Positions 55,961-64,000 of a DNA stretch of 64,000 nucleotides are shown one piece after another; position 1 is the first letter of the stretch; each line of letters begins with the position of its first letter. The notes under the pieces were generated by a model. The model saw only the letters and a program-made list of their open reading frames with translations, had not been told where the DNA came from and ran no database searches. This DNA is from Halomonas litopenaei (GTDB lineage: Bacteria; Pseudomonadota; Gammaproteobacteria; Pseudomonadales; Halomonadaceae). Position numbers and translations under genes: made by a program. Location: contig NZ_JAEKJT010000008.1 of the NCBI RefSeq assembly GCF_017303055.1, positions 162,703 to 226,702 on the forward strand, written 5' to 3'.

Positions 55961-57125
55961 GGTCGTTCTCCTGGCGGGAGGTCAGTCCAAGGTCGTTGGC
56001 GACACGCTGCATGAACCCGGCGAAGACCGCCTGATAGCGGGGTTCCGGCATCAGGAAGGCATCGTGACCGTGGGGTGAGTCGATATTGGCAAAGCTGACC
56101 GATTTGCCGGCCCGAATCAGGGCGTTGACCAGCTCCTTCGACCGCGACGGCGGGAAGCGCCAGTCGGTGGTGAAGCTGACCACCAGAAAGGGACATTGAG
56201 CCGGGGCCAGCGCCTTGGCCAATTCGCCCTGGTGGGGGGCGGCGGGATCAAAGTAATCCAGGGCCTTGGTCATCAGCAGGTAGGTGTTGGCATCAAACGA
56301 GGTGGAAAAGGCGTCGCCCTGATAGCGCAGGTAGGACTCCACCTGAAACTCGACGTCGAAGCCGAAATTGAGATCATCGCTGCGCAGGTCTCGACCGAAC
56401 TTCGAGCCCATGGCGTCTTCCGACAGGTAGGTGATATGTCCCACCATGCGCGCCAGCTTCAAGCCGCGGCGTGGCAGCGTGTCATGATCAGCGTAGTGGC
56501 CGTCATGAAAGTCCGGGTCAGAGCGGATGGCCTGCCGGGCCACCTCGTTGAAGGCGATATTCTGTGCCGACAGTTTCGGTGTAGCGGCGATGACGACCGC
56601 ATTGGCGATACGCTCTGGATATGCGAGCGACCATTGCAGTACCTGCATGCCGCCCAGGCTGCCCCCTACCACGGCTGCGAAGCGGGTGATACCGAGGCGA
56701 TCGGCAAGGCGTGCCTGGCTGTCGACCCAGTCGCATACCGTGACCATGGGAAAGTCGGGGCCCCAGCGTTGACCGGTTTCCGGATTGATGCTGGAAGGAC
56801 CGGTGGAGCCATGGCAGCCGCCGAGATTGTTCAGCGAAATCACGAAGAAACGGTCGGTATCGATGGACTTGCCAGGGCCAATGTGGGCATCCCACCATCC
56901 TGGCTTGCGGTCGCTGTCGTCGTGGTATCCCGCCGCGTGGTGGTGACCTGACAGGGCATGGCAGATGAGGACCGCATTGCTGCGGTCTTCATTGAGCGTG
57001 CCGTAGGTCTCGTAGACCAGATCATAGGTCGTGAGCGTCTTGCCGCAGACCAGCGGCAGTGGGTCGTCGAAGTGCGCCATTTGCGGCGTCACCAGTCCGA
57101 CCGAATCGCGAGTAGGCTCGGGCAT
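55950..57125 (-). CDS. metX: Homoserine O-acyltransferase MetX
   Basis: 391 residues from ATG 57125. Alpha/beta hydrolase with [12 protein letters not shown], the nucleophile Ser156 in [14 protein letters not shown], and late Asp and His ([21 protein letters not shown]). It transfers an acetyl or succinyl group to homoserine. The group cannot be decided by eye: relatives in Pseudomonas use succinyl-CoA, many others acetyl-CoA. The coupled metW gene supports a succinyl type but does not prove it. Confidence 0.94.
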   Translation of the reverse strand: MPEPTRDSVGLVTPQMAHFDDPLPLVCGKTLTTYDLVYETYGTLNEDRSNAVLICHALSGHHHAAGYHDDSDRKPGWWDAHIGPGKSIDTDRFFVISLNNLGGCHGSTGPSSINPETGQRWGPDFPMVTVCDWVDSQARLADRLGITRFAAVVGGSLGGMQVLQWSLAYPERIANAVVIAATPKLSAQNIAFNEVARQAIRSDPDFHDGHYADHDTLPRRGLKLARMVGHITYLSEDAMGSKFGRDLRSDDLNFGFDVEFQVESYLRYQGDAFSTSFDANTYLLMTKALDYFDPAAPHQGELAKALAPAQCPFLVVSFTTDWRFPPSRSKELVNALIRAGKSVSFANIDSPHGHDAFLMPEPRYQAVFAGFMQRVANDLGLTSRQENDHAL

Positions 57126-57180
57126 CAGTCGTATGTGTCCAGTGCAAGTTGGTGTTGTCGTGGGCCTGACGTCTGCGGTA

Positions 57181-57774
57181 CTACAGGCCGACCAGCATGC
57201 CGGAAATACCGGCAGCGCGAACCAGCGAGCCCACCACGATCCCATCGATCAGATTGATGCCGATGAAGACCACAATGGGTGACAGGTCCAGCATTCCCAG
57301 TGGCGGAATGACGCGACGGACCGGTGACATGATCGGTTCGACCAGTTGCATCACCAGTAGCGCGCCGGGGTGGCTGGCGTTAGGCGCGACCCAGCTTAGA
57401 ATGATCATCACGATCAGCGCGAAGAAGTAGATCTTCAGAATGGCGCTGGCCAAGGCGGCAACGCCGGCAATGGCAAGTCCGTCCAGGTTGGGCATGCCCA
57501 CGCCAGCCAACTGCAGCAGAATGACGATACTGATCACCTTGACCAGAAAGCCTGCCGCCAGCGTCGCCAGGTCAAAGCGCCCCATCACCGGCCCAAGAAC
57601 GCTTTGAAAGGGGCGGACTACGGGCTGGGTGATCTTGACCACCGACTGGCTCAGCGGGTTGTAGTAGTCGGCCCGTGATGCCTGCAGAAGAAAGCGCAGC
57701 ATCAGCAGGAACATGAAGATGTTGATCAGGGTGTTGACCAGCAGCAGGCCGGCATTTCCCAGTTGACTGCCCAT
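57181..57774 (-). CDS. YggT family membrane protein
   Basis: 197 residues built from two repeats of the YggT unit: [18 protein letters not shown] ... [20 protein letters not shown], and [16 protein letters not shown] ... [20 protein letters not shown]. About four membrane helices. YggT proteins have been linked to osmotic and potassium handling in some bacteria, but the role is unclear. It lies between proC and metX on the same strand. Confidence 0.9.
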   Translation of the reverse strand: MGSQLGNAGLLLVNTLINIFMFLLMLRFLLQASRADYYNPLSQSVVKITQPVVRPFQSVLGPVMGRFDLATLAAGFLVKVISIVILLQLAGVGMPNLDGLAIAGVAALASAILKIYFFALIVMIILSWVAPNASHPGALLVMQLVEPIMSPVRRVIPPLGMLDLSPIVVFIGINLIDGIVVGSLVRAAGISGMLVGL

Positions 57775-57794
57775 GTGGGCTCCTCCGTCTTGGT

Positions 57795-58619
57795 TTAACT
57801 CTTGCCGAGTTCGGCGGACATTTCCTTGGCACGCTGGGCGCAGGCCTGCATGGCGCCATCGACCGCTTGCCGCAGTCCTGACTGTTCGAGATGCTCTATG
57901 GCCTTTTCTGTGGTGCCGCCCGGCGACATCACGTTGCGCTTGAGCTCACCCGGGGGCTTGTCACTGCTCATGCCCATCGCGGCAGCACCGTAGGCGGTCT
58001 GCATGGCGAGTCGGCGTGCAGCATCGGCATTGAGCCCCAGCTTGATGGCCGCTTCTTCCATCGCCTCGAACATCAGGAAGAAGTAGGCAGGAGCGCTGCC
58101 AGATACCGCCGTGACGGCTTCCAGTAGCGACTCCTCATCGACCCACTCGACGATACCAACAGCGCTCATCAAGTCACTGACCGCGTCGCGTTGTTCCTCG
58201 GTGACGCGCGAGTTGGCATACAGACCCGAGGCGCCCTTGCCGACCAGCGACGGAGTGTTGGGCATGCAGCGCACAACAGGCAGGTCGCCACCCAGCCATT
58301 GTTCCAAGGTCTCGGCGCTGAGGCCAGCGGCGACCGACATGATCAGCGGTTTTTTCGCTTGAATGCCGTCTTTCAGGGTCTCGCATACCTGTCGCATGAT
58401 CTGTGGCTTGACCGAAAGCACCACCACATCGGCATCCGCGATGGCGGCCATGTTATCGGTGGTGGTGCGAATGCCCAGGGTATCGGCGAGGGGGGCAAGG
58501 GTACTCTCTCGTGTGGCGGTGGCGGTGATGGCGTCGGCGGGATAGCCGCTGTGGACCATTCCGCCGAAGATCGCGCTTGCCATGTTGCCGGCGCCGATGA
58601 AGGTCACGTTACGGGCCAT
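57795..58619 (-). CDS. proC: Pyrroline-5-carboxylate reductase
   Basis: 274 residues with AAGGAG before ATG 58619. The Rossmann start TFIGAGNMASAIFGGMV, then VVVLSVKPQIM, PVVRCMPNTPSLVGKGASGL and SGSAPAYFFLMFEAMEEAA, and GAAAMGMSSDKPPGELKRNV near the end. It reduces pyrroline-5-carboxylate to proline, an osmolyte as well as an amino acid. It follows yggS across 129 bp. Confidence 0.96.
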   Translation of the reverse strand: MARNVTFIGAGNMASAIFGGMVHSGYPADAITATATRESTLAPLADTLGIRTTTDNMAAIADADVVVLSVKPQIMRQVCETLKDGIQAKKPLIMSVAAGLSAETLEQWLGGDLPVVRCMPNTPSLVGKGASGLYANSRVTEEQRDAVSDLMSAVGIVEWVDEESLLEAVTAVSGSAPAYFFLMFEAMEEAAIKLGLNADAARRLAMQTAYGAAAMGMSSDKPPGELKRNVMSPGGTTEKAIEHLEQSGLRQAVDGAMQACAQRAKEMSAELGKS

Positions 58620-58639
58620 GCGGTGCTCCTTGGATGTTG

Positions 58640-58687
58640 AGCCGATGTTTGTGCCGGTGTTGAAACCGGTGTGGGAACCGCTGTCGA
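58640..58687. repeat. Four loose 12-bp tandem repeats
   Basis: Between proC and yggS, units such as GTGCCGGTGTTG, AAACCGGTGTGG and GAACCGCTGTCG follow each other with period 12. The match is loose, so the array is tentative. Confidence 0.4.
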
Positions 58688-58748
58688 CATCTCGAGCGAT
58701 GCAGATGCCGTGCCGCAGTCCAGGGGCTGAGACCTGTGCTGCTGTTCG

Positions 58749-59444
58749 CTACTGGCGCGAGCCAAAGATGGCCGTGCCCAGCCTGACCATGGTGGCGCCT
58801 TCTGCGATGGCGGCCTCCAGGTCTGCGCTCATTCCCATGGATAAGGTATCAAGTTGCGCTTGCGGCAGCTGTTCGCGCAACCTAGCGAGTGCCGATGCCA
58901 GCTGTCGAAAGGGCTGGCGCTGGGCCTTGGTGTCGTCACAGGGGGCCGGTATGGTCATCAGCCCGCGTAGCTGGAGGCCGGGCAGGGCGGCGACCTGCGC
59001 CGCTAGCTCGGGAAGATCCTCAAGGCCTACGCCGGACTTGGACGGCTCGTTGCTGACGTTAACCTGCAAGCAGATGTTCAGGGGCGGCAGGTGTGCAGGG
59101 CGCTGCTCGCTCAAGCGTCTGGCGATCTTGACGCGGTCAACGCTGTGAACCCAGGCAAAGTGCTCGGCAACGTCACGTGTCTTGTTGGACTGCAGCGGCC
59201 CGATGAAATGCCAGCAGATAGCGTCACAGTCTTCCAGCGCCTTCTGCTTCTCCAGCGCTTCCTGCAGATAGTTCTCGCCGAAATCGCGCTGACCCTGCTC
59301 ATAGGCCTCACGAATCATGCTGGCGGGCTTGGTCTTGCTGACAGCCAGCAACAGGGCATCGTCAGGCCCGCGCTGAGCCGCTTCAAGCGCCCGCAACATG
59401 CGTGTTTGGGCTGAGATCAAGGATTCAGTGATCGTCGTGGTCAT
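58749..59444 (-). CDS. YggS family PLP-homeostasis protein
   Basis: 231 residues. The PLP barrel has LLAVSKTKPASMIREAYEQG with the PLP-binding Lys in SKTKP, then RDFGENYLQEALEK, CWHFIGPLQSNKTRDVAEHF, GLMTIPAP and LSMGMSADLEAAI, in standard order. It is a PLP-binding protein without known catalysis. It is divergent from pilT, as in Pseudomonas. Confidence 0.95.
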   Translation of the reverse strand: MTTTITESLISAQTRMLRALEAAQRGPDDALLLAVSKTKPASMIREAYEQGQRDFGENYLQEALEKQKALEDCDAICWHFIGPLQSNKTRDVAEHFAWVHSVDRVKIARRLSEQRPAHLPPLNICLQVNVSNEPSKSGVGLEDLPELAAQVAALPGLQLRGLMTIPAPCDDTKAQRQPFRQLASALARLREQLPQAQLDTLSMGMSADLEAAIAEGATMVRLGTAIFGSRQ

Positions 59445-59509
59445 CGGCCTGGGTCTGTCCTATGGTGGGGCTCCCTGCCCTGGATCAGGGCGTAAAGCCT
59501 GGTAAGCCC

Positions 59510-60592
59510 ATGGATATTACCGAACTGCTGGCACTCTCGGCAAAGCAGGGCGCCTCGGATCTTCACCTGTCCGCGGGGTTGCCGCCCATGATGCGGGTCC
59601 ATGGTGTCCTGAGTCGTTTGCCCGGCCCGCCTCTTGACGATGCGCTGGTCAGGTCCCTGTTGGATGCGGTCATGGCAAGCGACGTGCGCGACCAGTTCGC
59701 ACGCACCCAGGAGGCGGACTTCTCTCATCATATTCCGGGCCTGTCGCGCTATCGTGTTAACGCTTTTGTGCATCAGCGAGGGGCTGCTGCGGTACTGAGG
59801 GCGATTCCTGATCGAGTTCCCTGCTTGAGTGACCTGGGTATGGGGGAGGTCTTCGAGCGATTGGCCGCACTGCCACGAGGCCTGGTACTGGTGACAGGTC
59901 CCACCGGCTCCGGCAAGAGCACGACCCTGGCGGCCATGATTGATCACATCAATCGACATCGCCACGACCACATCCTGACCATCGAAGACCCTATCGAGTT
60001 TATCCACCAGAGCCAGCTGTCGTTGGTGTCACAGCGGGAAGTGCACCGTCATACCCAGAGCTTTGCGGTGGCGCTGCGCAGTGCTCTCAGAGAAGACCCC
60101 GATGTGATTCTGGTGGGAGAAATTCGCGACCGAGAAACAGCACATCTGGCGCTGACCGCTGCCGAGACGGGCCACTTGGTATTTGCCACCTTGCATACGG
60201 CGTCGGCGGTGAAGACGATCGACCGTCTTATCGACACCTTTCCAGGCGACGAAAAGGATGCCGTACGTGCCATGCTGTCGGAGTCATTGCAGGCCGTCAT
60301 TTCCCAAGCCCTGTTGCCAGGCACCCAGGGAGGGCGAGTCGCCGCACGAGAGATCCTGCTGGTCAACCAGGCTATCCGCCATTTGATTCGTGAAGGCAAG
60401 CTGGCACAGGTGTATTCGGCCATGCAGACCGGCGGTCAGGCCGGCATGCAAACCCTGGATGCCGACCTGGCGACACTGGTGGCGAAGGGTAATGTGTCTC
60501 GGGAGGTGGCGCAGCGTTTGTCGCGTGAGTCGCTAGCACCCCAGGGCGACTCAGCTGGCAGTTGGGGTGAGCCGCGGGGCGGATGGTCCTGA
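59510..60592 (+). CDS. pilT: Type IV pilus retraction ATPase PilT
   Basis: 360 residues from ATG 59510, beginning MDITELLALSAKQGASDLHL. Walker A GPTGSGKSTT at 130, then the Asp box LTIEDPIEFIH, Walker B region EDPDVILVGEIRDRET, and the His box TAAETGHLVFATLHTASAVK. PilT disassembles pili and drives twitching motility. In pseudomonads pilU follows; here the next gene is anmK on the opposite strand, so no pilU is adjacent. Confidence 0.95.
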   Translation: MDITELLALSAKQGASDLHLSAGLPPMMRVHGVLSRLPGPPLDDALVRSLLDAVMASDVRDQFARTQEADFSHHIPGLSRYRVNAFVHQRGAAAVLRAIPDRVPCLSDLGMGEVFERLAALPRGLVLVTGPTGSGKSTTLAAMIDHINRHRHDHILTIEDPIEFIHQSQLSLVSQREVHRHTQSFAVALRSALREDPDVILVGEIRDRETAHLALTAAETGHLVFATLHTASAVKTIDRLIDTFPGDEKDAVRAMLSESLQAVISQALLPGTQGGRVAAREILLVNQAIRHLIREGKLAQVYSAMQTGGQAGMQTLDADLATLVAKGNVSREVAQRLSRESLAPQGDSAGSWGEPRGGWS

Positions 60593-60664
60593 GTCCGCTT
60601 GAGGGGCGGGACGAGGCATCCCTTGTGCCAGCGGGAACGCCCTCGTCCTCGGAGCGGTATGACG

Positions 60665-61798
60665 TCAGCGTGAGTAGATGCCGCCCAGCACCCGCGCTCC
60701 GCTGGCGCCGGTGACAGAGGGCAAGTTACCGGCCAGGTGTTCAATCCTGGCATAGGCTAGCCAAGCGAAGGCTGCGGCCTCGAGCCAGTCGGCGGGCCAG
60801 CCCAGGGCTTCGCTGTCGAGGACCCTGGCCTGCGGTAGACGCCGTTCAATTCTGGTCATCAGATCGGTGTTGCGCGCGCCACCTCCGCAGGCGATGAGGT
60901 CGATATCACGAGGAGCATTGAGCTGCTGGCATGCCATTTCGATGCCCATGGCCACACTGGCGGCGGTCAGCTCAGCCAGCGTGGCTTGAACGTCCTGAGC
61001 AGTTTCACGGCCGCTGAGACGAGACTCGGCCCAGTCCAGATGGAACAGCTCGCGACCGGTGCTTCTGGGAGGCGCCAGATGGAAGTAAGGCTCCGCCAGC
61101 CAGCGCTCCAGCAGCTCTGTGTCTACCGTCCCACCAGCCGCCCAGCATCCTTGGGCGTCGAACGGCTGCTGGTGGTGGCGTTCGTGCCAGGCATCGAGCA
61201 AGGCGTTGGCGGGACCTGTGTCAAAGCCCAAGGGGGCGTCCTGCAACGTCAGCGGGGGAAGCAGGGTCAGGTTGGCGATGCCGCCAAGGTTCAGCACCAG
61301 GCGCCAGCGCTCGTCATGGCGAAAGACCTGCTGGTGAAAGATGGGCGCAAGGGGAGCGGCCTGACCGCCAGCGGCAAGGTCGCGGCGACGAAAATCGGCG
61401 ACAACACTACATTGGGTCAGCTCGGCCAGGCGGCTGGGATTGTCGAGCTGCAGCGTGTAGGGCGGGGCGCCGCTAACGTGGCCGTAGGGTGCGTGTTCGA
61501 TCGTCTGGCCGTGGCTGCCTATTGCGGTAATATCGGCGGCGACCAAGCCTTGCTGCTTGAGTAGCGCGCTGACGGCGGCGGCCTGACACTGGCAGAACGC
61601 TTCCTCGGCAGCGGCCAGGTCGGCGAAGGCGACGCAGTCGGCATGGGCCAATTGCCACAGTTGACGGCGTAAAGCGTCTGGCATGGGGTGGCCCAGGCTT
61701 CCTTCCAGAGAAGGCACGCCTTGGTCATCTATGTGCACCATGGCGGCATCTATACCGTCCATGCTGGTACCTGACATCAGTCCGATGAAGCGTTGCAT
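60665..61798 (-). CDS. anmK: Anhydro-N-acetylmuramic acid kinase
   Basis: 377 residues. The ATP-binding GLMSGTSMDGID near the start, AIGSHGQTIEHAPYG, VADFRRRDLAAGGQAAPLAP, and FDTGPANALLDAW and GGGARNTDLM are all characteristic. It phosphorylates anhydroMurNAc for cell-wall recycling. It is divergent from tyrS across 174 bp. Confidence 0.97.
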   Translation of the reverse strand: MQRFIGLMSGTSMDGIDAAMVHIDDQGVPSLEGSLGHPMPDALRRQLWQLAHADCVAFADLAAAEEAFCQCQAAAVSALLKQQGLVAADITAIGSHGQTIEHAPYGHVSGAPPYTLQLDNPSRLAELTQCSVVADFRRRDLAAGGQAAPLAPIFHQQVFRHDERWRLVLNLGGIANLTLLPPLTLQDAPLGFDTGPANALLDAWHERHHQQPFDAQGCWAAGGTVDTELLERWLAEPYFHLAPPRSTGRELFHLDWAESRLSGRETAQDVQATLAELTAASVAMGIEMACQQLNAPRDIDLIACGGGARNTDLMTRIERRLPQARVLDSEALGWPADWLEAAAFAWLAYARIEHLAGNLPSVTGASGARVLGGIYSR

Positions 61799-61972
61799 GG
61801 TGTCGTCGTCTCAACCGCTGGAAAGGTTCATGGTAACATCGCCGCCACTATTGAAACCTGGTGCTGGCGCAACCTGCTGTTGGCGTCGCGCCGCTGTTTG
61901 GTCATGAATGAAGGGCCCCGCTGACACAAGGGGGTGGCCGACATAGCTGAAGTGAGGAGTGGAGTGGATACC

Positions 61973-63175
61973 ATGAGCGAAGTGGACGAGGCCCTGGCGC
62001 TGATACAGCGCGGCACCCACGAGATTCTTCTGGAAGACGAGCTGAAGAAAAAGCTCGCCTCCGGTCGCAAGTTGCGGATCAAGGCGGGCTTCGATCCTAC
62101 TGCGCCTGACCTTCACCTTGGTCATAGCGTGCTGCTGACCAAGATGCGCCAATTCCAGGACCTGGGCCACGAGGTCATTTTCCTGATTGGTGACTTCACT
62201 GGACGCATCGGTGATCCGACCGGCAAGAACGTGACGCGCAAGCCTCTCACTGAAGATGAGGTCAAGGCTAACGCTCAGACCTATAAAGAGCAGGTCTTCA
62301 AGATTCTCGACCCCGAGAAGACGGAAGTGCGCTTCAATGCCGAGTGGTTCTCCCAGATGAGTGCAGCCGACATGATCGAGCTGGCCGGGCAGACCACGGT
62401 GGCGCGTATGCTCGAGCGAGACGACTTCGAGAAGCGCTACAAGGGTGGGCAGGCGATTTCCGTGCACGAGTTTCTGTATCCGCTGGTACAGGGCTACGAC
62501 TCGGTCGCGCTGAAGGCGGATATCGAGCTCGGTGGGACAGACCAGAAGTTCAACCTGCTGATGGGGCGCGAGGTCCAGAAGCATTTTGGACTTGAGCCTC
62601 AAGTCGTGATCACCATGCCGCTGCTGGAAGGGCTGGATGGTGTGCAGAAGATGTCCAAGTCACTGGGTAACTATGTTGGCGTGGATGAGGCTCCCGGGGC
62701 GATGTTCAACAAGCTGGTGTCGATGCCTGACAGCTTGATGTGGCGCTATTTCGAGCTACTGTCGCTCAAGGACAACGCTGCGATTGAAGACTTGCGTCAG
62801 CGTATCGAGCGCGGAGACAACCCTCGTGACATCAAGATGGAGCTGGCTCGCGAACTGATCGCTCGCTATCACGGCGAAGAAGCCGCTGCCAACGCGCACA
62901 GAAGTGCCGGCAATCAGTTGGCAGAAGGTGAGTTGCCTGAAGACCTGCCTGAAGTCGAGGTGCGCTTCGAGGACAGCGAGCAGGCGCCTATCGCCGCGGT
63001 ACTGAACCGTTCAGGTCTGGCCAACAACAGTGCCCAGGCGAAGGACATGCTGGGCAATGGCCGCGTCAAAGTCGACGGTGACGTGGTGGCCAAGGACACC
63101 ATGCTGGCGGTCGGCAAGAGCTATGTCATTCAGGCTGGCAAGAAGCGTTACGCCAAGGTGAACTTGACGCGCTGA
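61973..63175 (+). CDS. tyrS: Tyrosyl-tRNA synthetase
   Basis: 400 residues from ATG 61973 (GGAGT site); the ORF reaches back to 61934 without support. The HLGH motif (48-51) and QKMSKS (226-230) define a class I synthetase, and a C-terminal S4 domain ([20 protein letters not shown]) binds tRNA. The variant KMSKS and the ~400-residue length fit the TyrZ-like group common in pseudomonads. It is followed by a hairpin and the rrn promoter region. Confidence 0.96.
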   Translation: MSEVDEALALIQRGTHEILLEDELKKKLASGRKLRIKAGFDPTAPDLHLGHSVLLTKMRQFQDLGHEVIFLIGDFTGRIGDPTGKNVTRKPLTEDEVKANAQTYKEQVFKILDPEKTEVRFNAEWFSQMSAADMIELAGQTTVARMLERDDFEKRYKGGQAISVHEFLYPLVQGYDSVALKADIELGGTDQKFNLLMGREVQKHFGLEPQVVITMPLLEGLDGVQKMSKSLGNYVGVDEAPGAMFNKLVSMPDSLMWRYFELLSLKDNAAIEDLRQRIERGDNPRDIKMELARELIARYHGEEAAANAHRSAGNQLAEGELPEDLPEVEVRFEDSEQAPIAAVLNRSGLANNSAQAKDMLGNGRVKVDGDVVAKDTMLAVGKSYVIQAGKKRYAKVNLTR

Positions 63176-63201
63176 ACACACACTGTGTGACTGTGGATGT
63201 A

Positions 63202-63230
63202 CACGACGCTCGCCCATGGCGAGCGTCGTG
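63202..63230 (+). terminator. Terminator-like hairpin after tyrS
   Basis: A perfect 13-bp stem CACGACGCTCGCC / GGCGAGCGTCGTG with a 3-nt loop, 27 bp past the tyrS stop; T residues follow 10 nt later. Confidence 0.7.
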
Positions 63231-63478
63231 CGTTGGTAGCTTTTGCAGAGTACGCCTTGCGCCACCGACGCTATGGACCTGCCTGATATGGCCAGATGTC
63301 ATTTCGGCCTGCCGGCCGGAGTGCGAAGCGCTGGGGCCACCGCTCCGAAGGTCTCGTAAGGCAGAGTGAAGACGTTCGACCAACACTCCTGTAGCGGTAG
63401 ATAGTGTCTGGTGGTTCTTCCGCTTCGGCTGTTCTTCCGCCTGGGTAGTTCGTCCACAAGGGGTGAGCGAGACATGGG

Positions 63479-63487
63479 TGTGGATAA
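63479..63487 (-). promoter_or_regulatory. Single perfect DnaA-box match
   Basis: TGTGGATAA on the plus strand is the complement of TTATCCACA. Only one perfect copy was seen, so an origin is not implied. Confidence 0.4.
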
Positions 63488-63657
63488 GTTGTCATGGGGG
63501 CTGTTCACTTTTTTTACGTCAGGCTATTGCCAAGCTGCCTCGAGATCCGTAAAGTACGCATCCGCTGCCGGCGACGAGCAAACGTCACAGGCGGTGAAGA
63601 GTGGTAAAAGTAGTTGATTTGAAAAGGCTTTTTGAAGCCTCTCGGAAAAATCACTGC

Positions 63658-63685
63658 TTGACGAGCAACGAGAAATCGGTAAAAT
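63658..63685 (+). promoter_or_regulatory. rRNA operon promoter P1
   Basis: TTGACG (63658-63663), 16-bp spacer, TAAAAT (63680-63685). An AT-rich stretch just upstream (63601-63655) could act as an UP element. Confidence 0.8.
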
Positions 63686-63795
63686 GCTCGCCACTTGATC
63701 GGGGTCGCCGACAGGGCATCGTTGGATGCGCTGAGGCACGCTTCGCTCTCTTTTGAAGTCTGCAAGCATCGCTTGCAGGACGCAAAAGAAAGCGC

Positions 63796-63823
63796 TTGAC
63801 GAAACGCTTCGATTCTGTAGAAT
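63796..63823 (+). promoter_or_regulatory. rRNA operon promoter P2
   Basis: TTGACG (63796-63801), 16-bp spacer, TAGAAT (63818-63823), about 138 bp downstream of P1, the usual tandem rrn arrangement. Confidence 0.88.
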
Positions 63824-64000
63824 ACGCCTTCCTCGCAGGGCGCTGAGCAAAGCGCTCGGCAACAGCGAGGCGCTCATTGGACTCACTAGAGTCAAGAGCA
63901 CGCTCTTTAAAAATTGATCAGGTAATTCATGTGGGCGCTTGCCGATGAGTCAGTGACAATGTCACTGAAATATCAAGGCAAGCGACTCGTCAAACGAGAC
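63824..64000 (+). other. 16S rRNA leader region with boxA-like site
   Basis: The sequence GCTCTTTAAAAATTGATCA near 63902-63920 is the boxA-type antitermination element that precedes 16S genes. The following stretch (CTTGCCGATGAG ... AAGGCAAGCGACTCG) can pair as the 5' half of the 16S processing stem. The mature 16S gene starts past the window end. Confidence 0.85.

Larger units (their letters stand above)
63176..63657. other. Spacer between tyrS and the rrn promoters
   Basis: Apart from the hairpin at 63202-63230 and a DnaA-box match at 63479-63487, no gene or RNA was recognised. Small reading frames here look like chance. Confidence 0.5.

Noticed and set aside
63479..63487. Replication origin suggested by the DnaA box
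   Set aside because: Only one perfect box, no cluster of boxes, no dnaA or dnaN neighbour; the context is an rRNA operon.
63524..63901. 125-residue minus-strand frame across the rrn promoters
   Set aside because: It covers two consensus promoters and the boxA region of an rRNA operon and has no family features.

Overview
The window is high-GC gammaproteobacterial chromosome, most like a halophile of the Halomonadaceae (Halomonas group). This assignment is inferred from Pseudomonas-type gene orders combined with a BCCT compatible-solute transporter, an NSS-type sodium symporter and a tripartite tricarboxylate transporter. No phage, insertion sequence, CRISPR array or tRNA gene was seen. The right edge is the promoter and leader region of an rRNA operon whose 16S gene lies beyond the window.

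Layout. 1-3.3 kb: Fur-controlled haem uptake (hemP, TonB-dependent haem receptor, start of a HemS-type gene) with a divergent small unknown gene. 3.3-14.4 kb: a C45-type hydrolase, a dicarboxylate/amino-acid symporter, a dienelactone hydrolase, and a branched-chain amino-acid type ABC transporter whose binding protein is convergent to the NSS-livG-livF-livH-livM cluster. 14.6-16.5 kb: typA/bipA. 17-24.4 kb: nitrogen control, glnA - DUF4124 gene - ntrB - ntrC, with sigma-54 promoters and NtrC sites ahead of both glnA and ntrB, then an outer-membrane protein. 24.4-27.9 kb: peptide importer plus aminopeptidase P. 28.2-32.7 kb: CoA-transferase and TctCBA uptake system. 32.8-40.3 kb: dGTPase, BCCT transporter, ATP-grasp enzyme, RNase T2, NERD protein, sirtuin and SUI1/YciH.

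40.3-53.5 kb is a block that, as I recall it, follows the order of the Pseudomonas aeruginosa chromosome: panC, panB, folK, pcnB, an sRNA gene of the CrcZ type, cbrB, cbrA, a 58-residue membrane protein, gluQ, dksA, a class I aminotransferase (here frameshifted) and sfsA. The CrcZ-like RNA gene is the most interesting element. A near-consensus sigma-54 promoter lies on the minus strand, eight AACAACAA-type blocks lie downstream of it, and a terminator hairpin closes it about 500 nt later. It sits directly between cbrB and pcnB, so it probably acts as the Hfq/Crc-titrating RNA of carbon catabolite repression outside Pseudomonas.

53.5-63.2 kb: a two-domain protein with a sigma-70 region-2-like N-terminus and a ParB-like C-terminus, DUF4426, metW, metX, yggT, proC, yggS, divergent pilT (no pilU follows), anmK and tyrS, then tandem rrn promoters. 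A recurring oddity is that many intergenic spacers carry short degenerate tandem repeats with periods of 12-18 bp.
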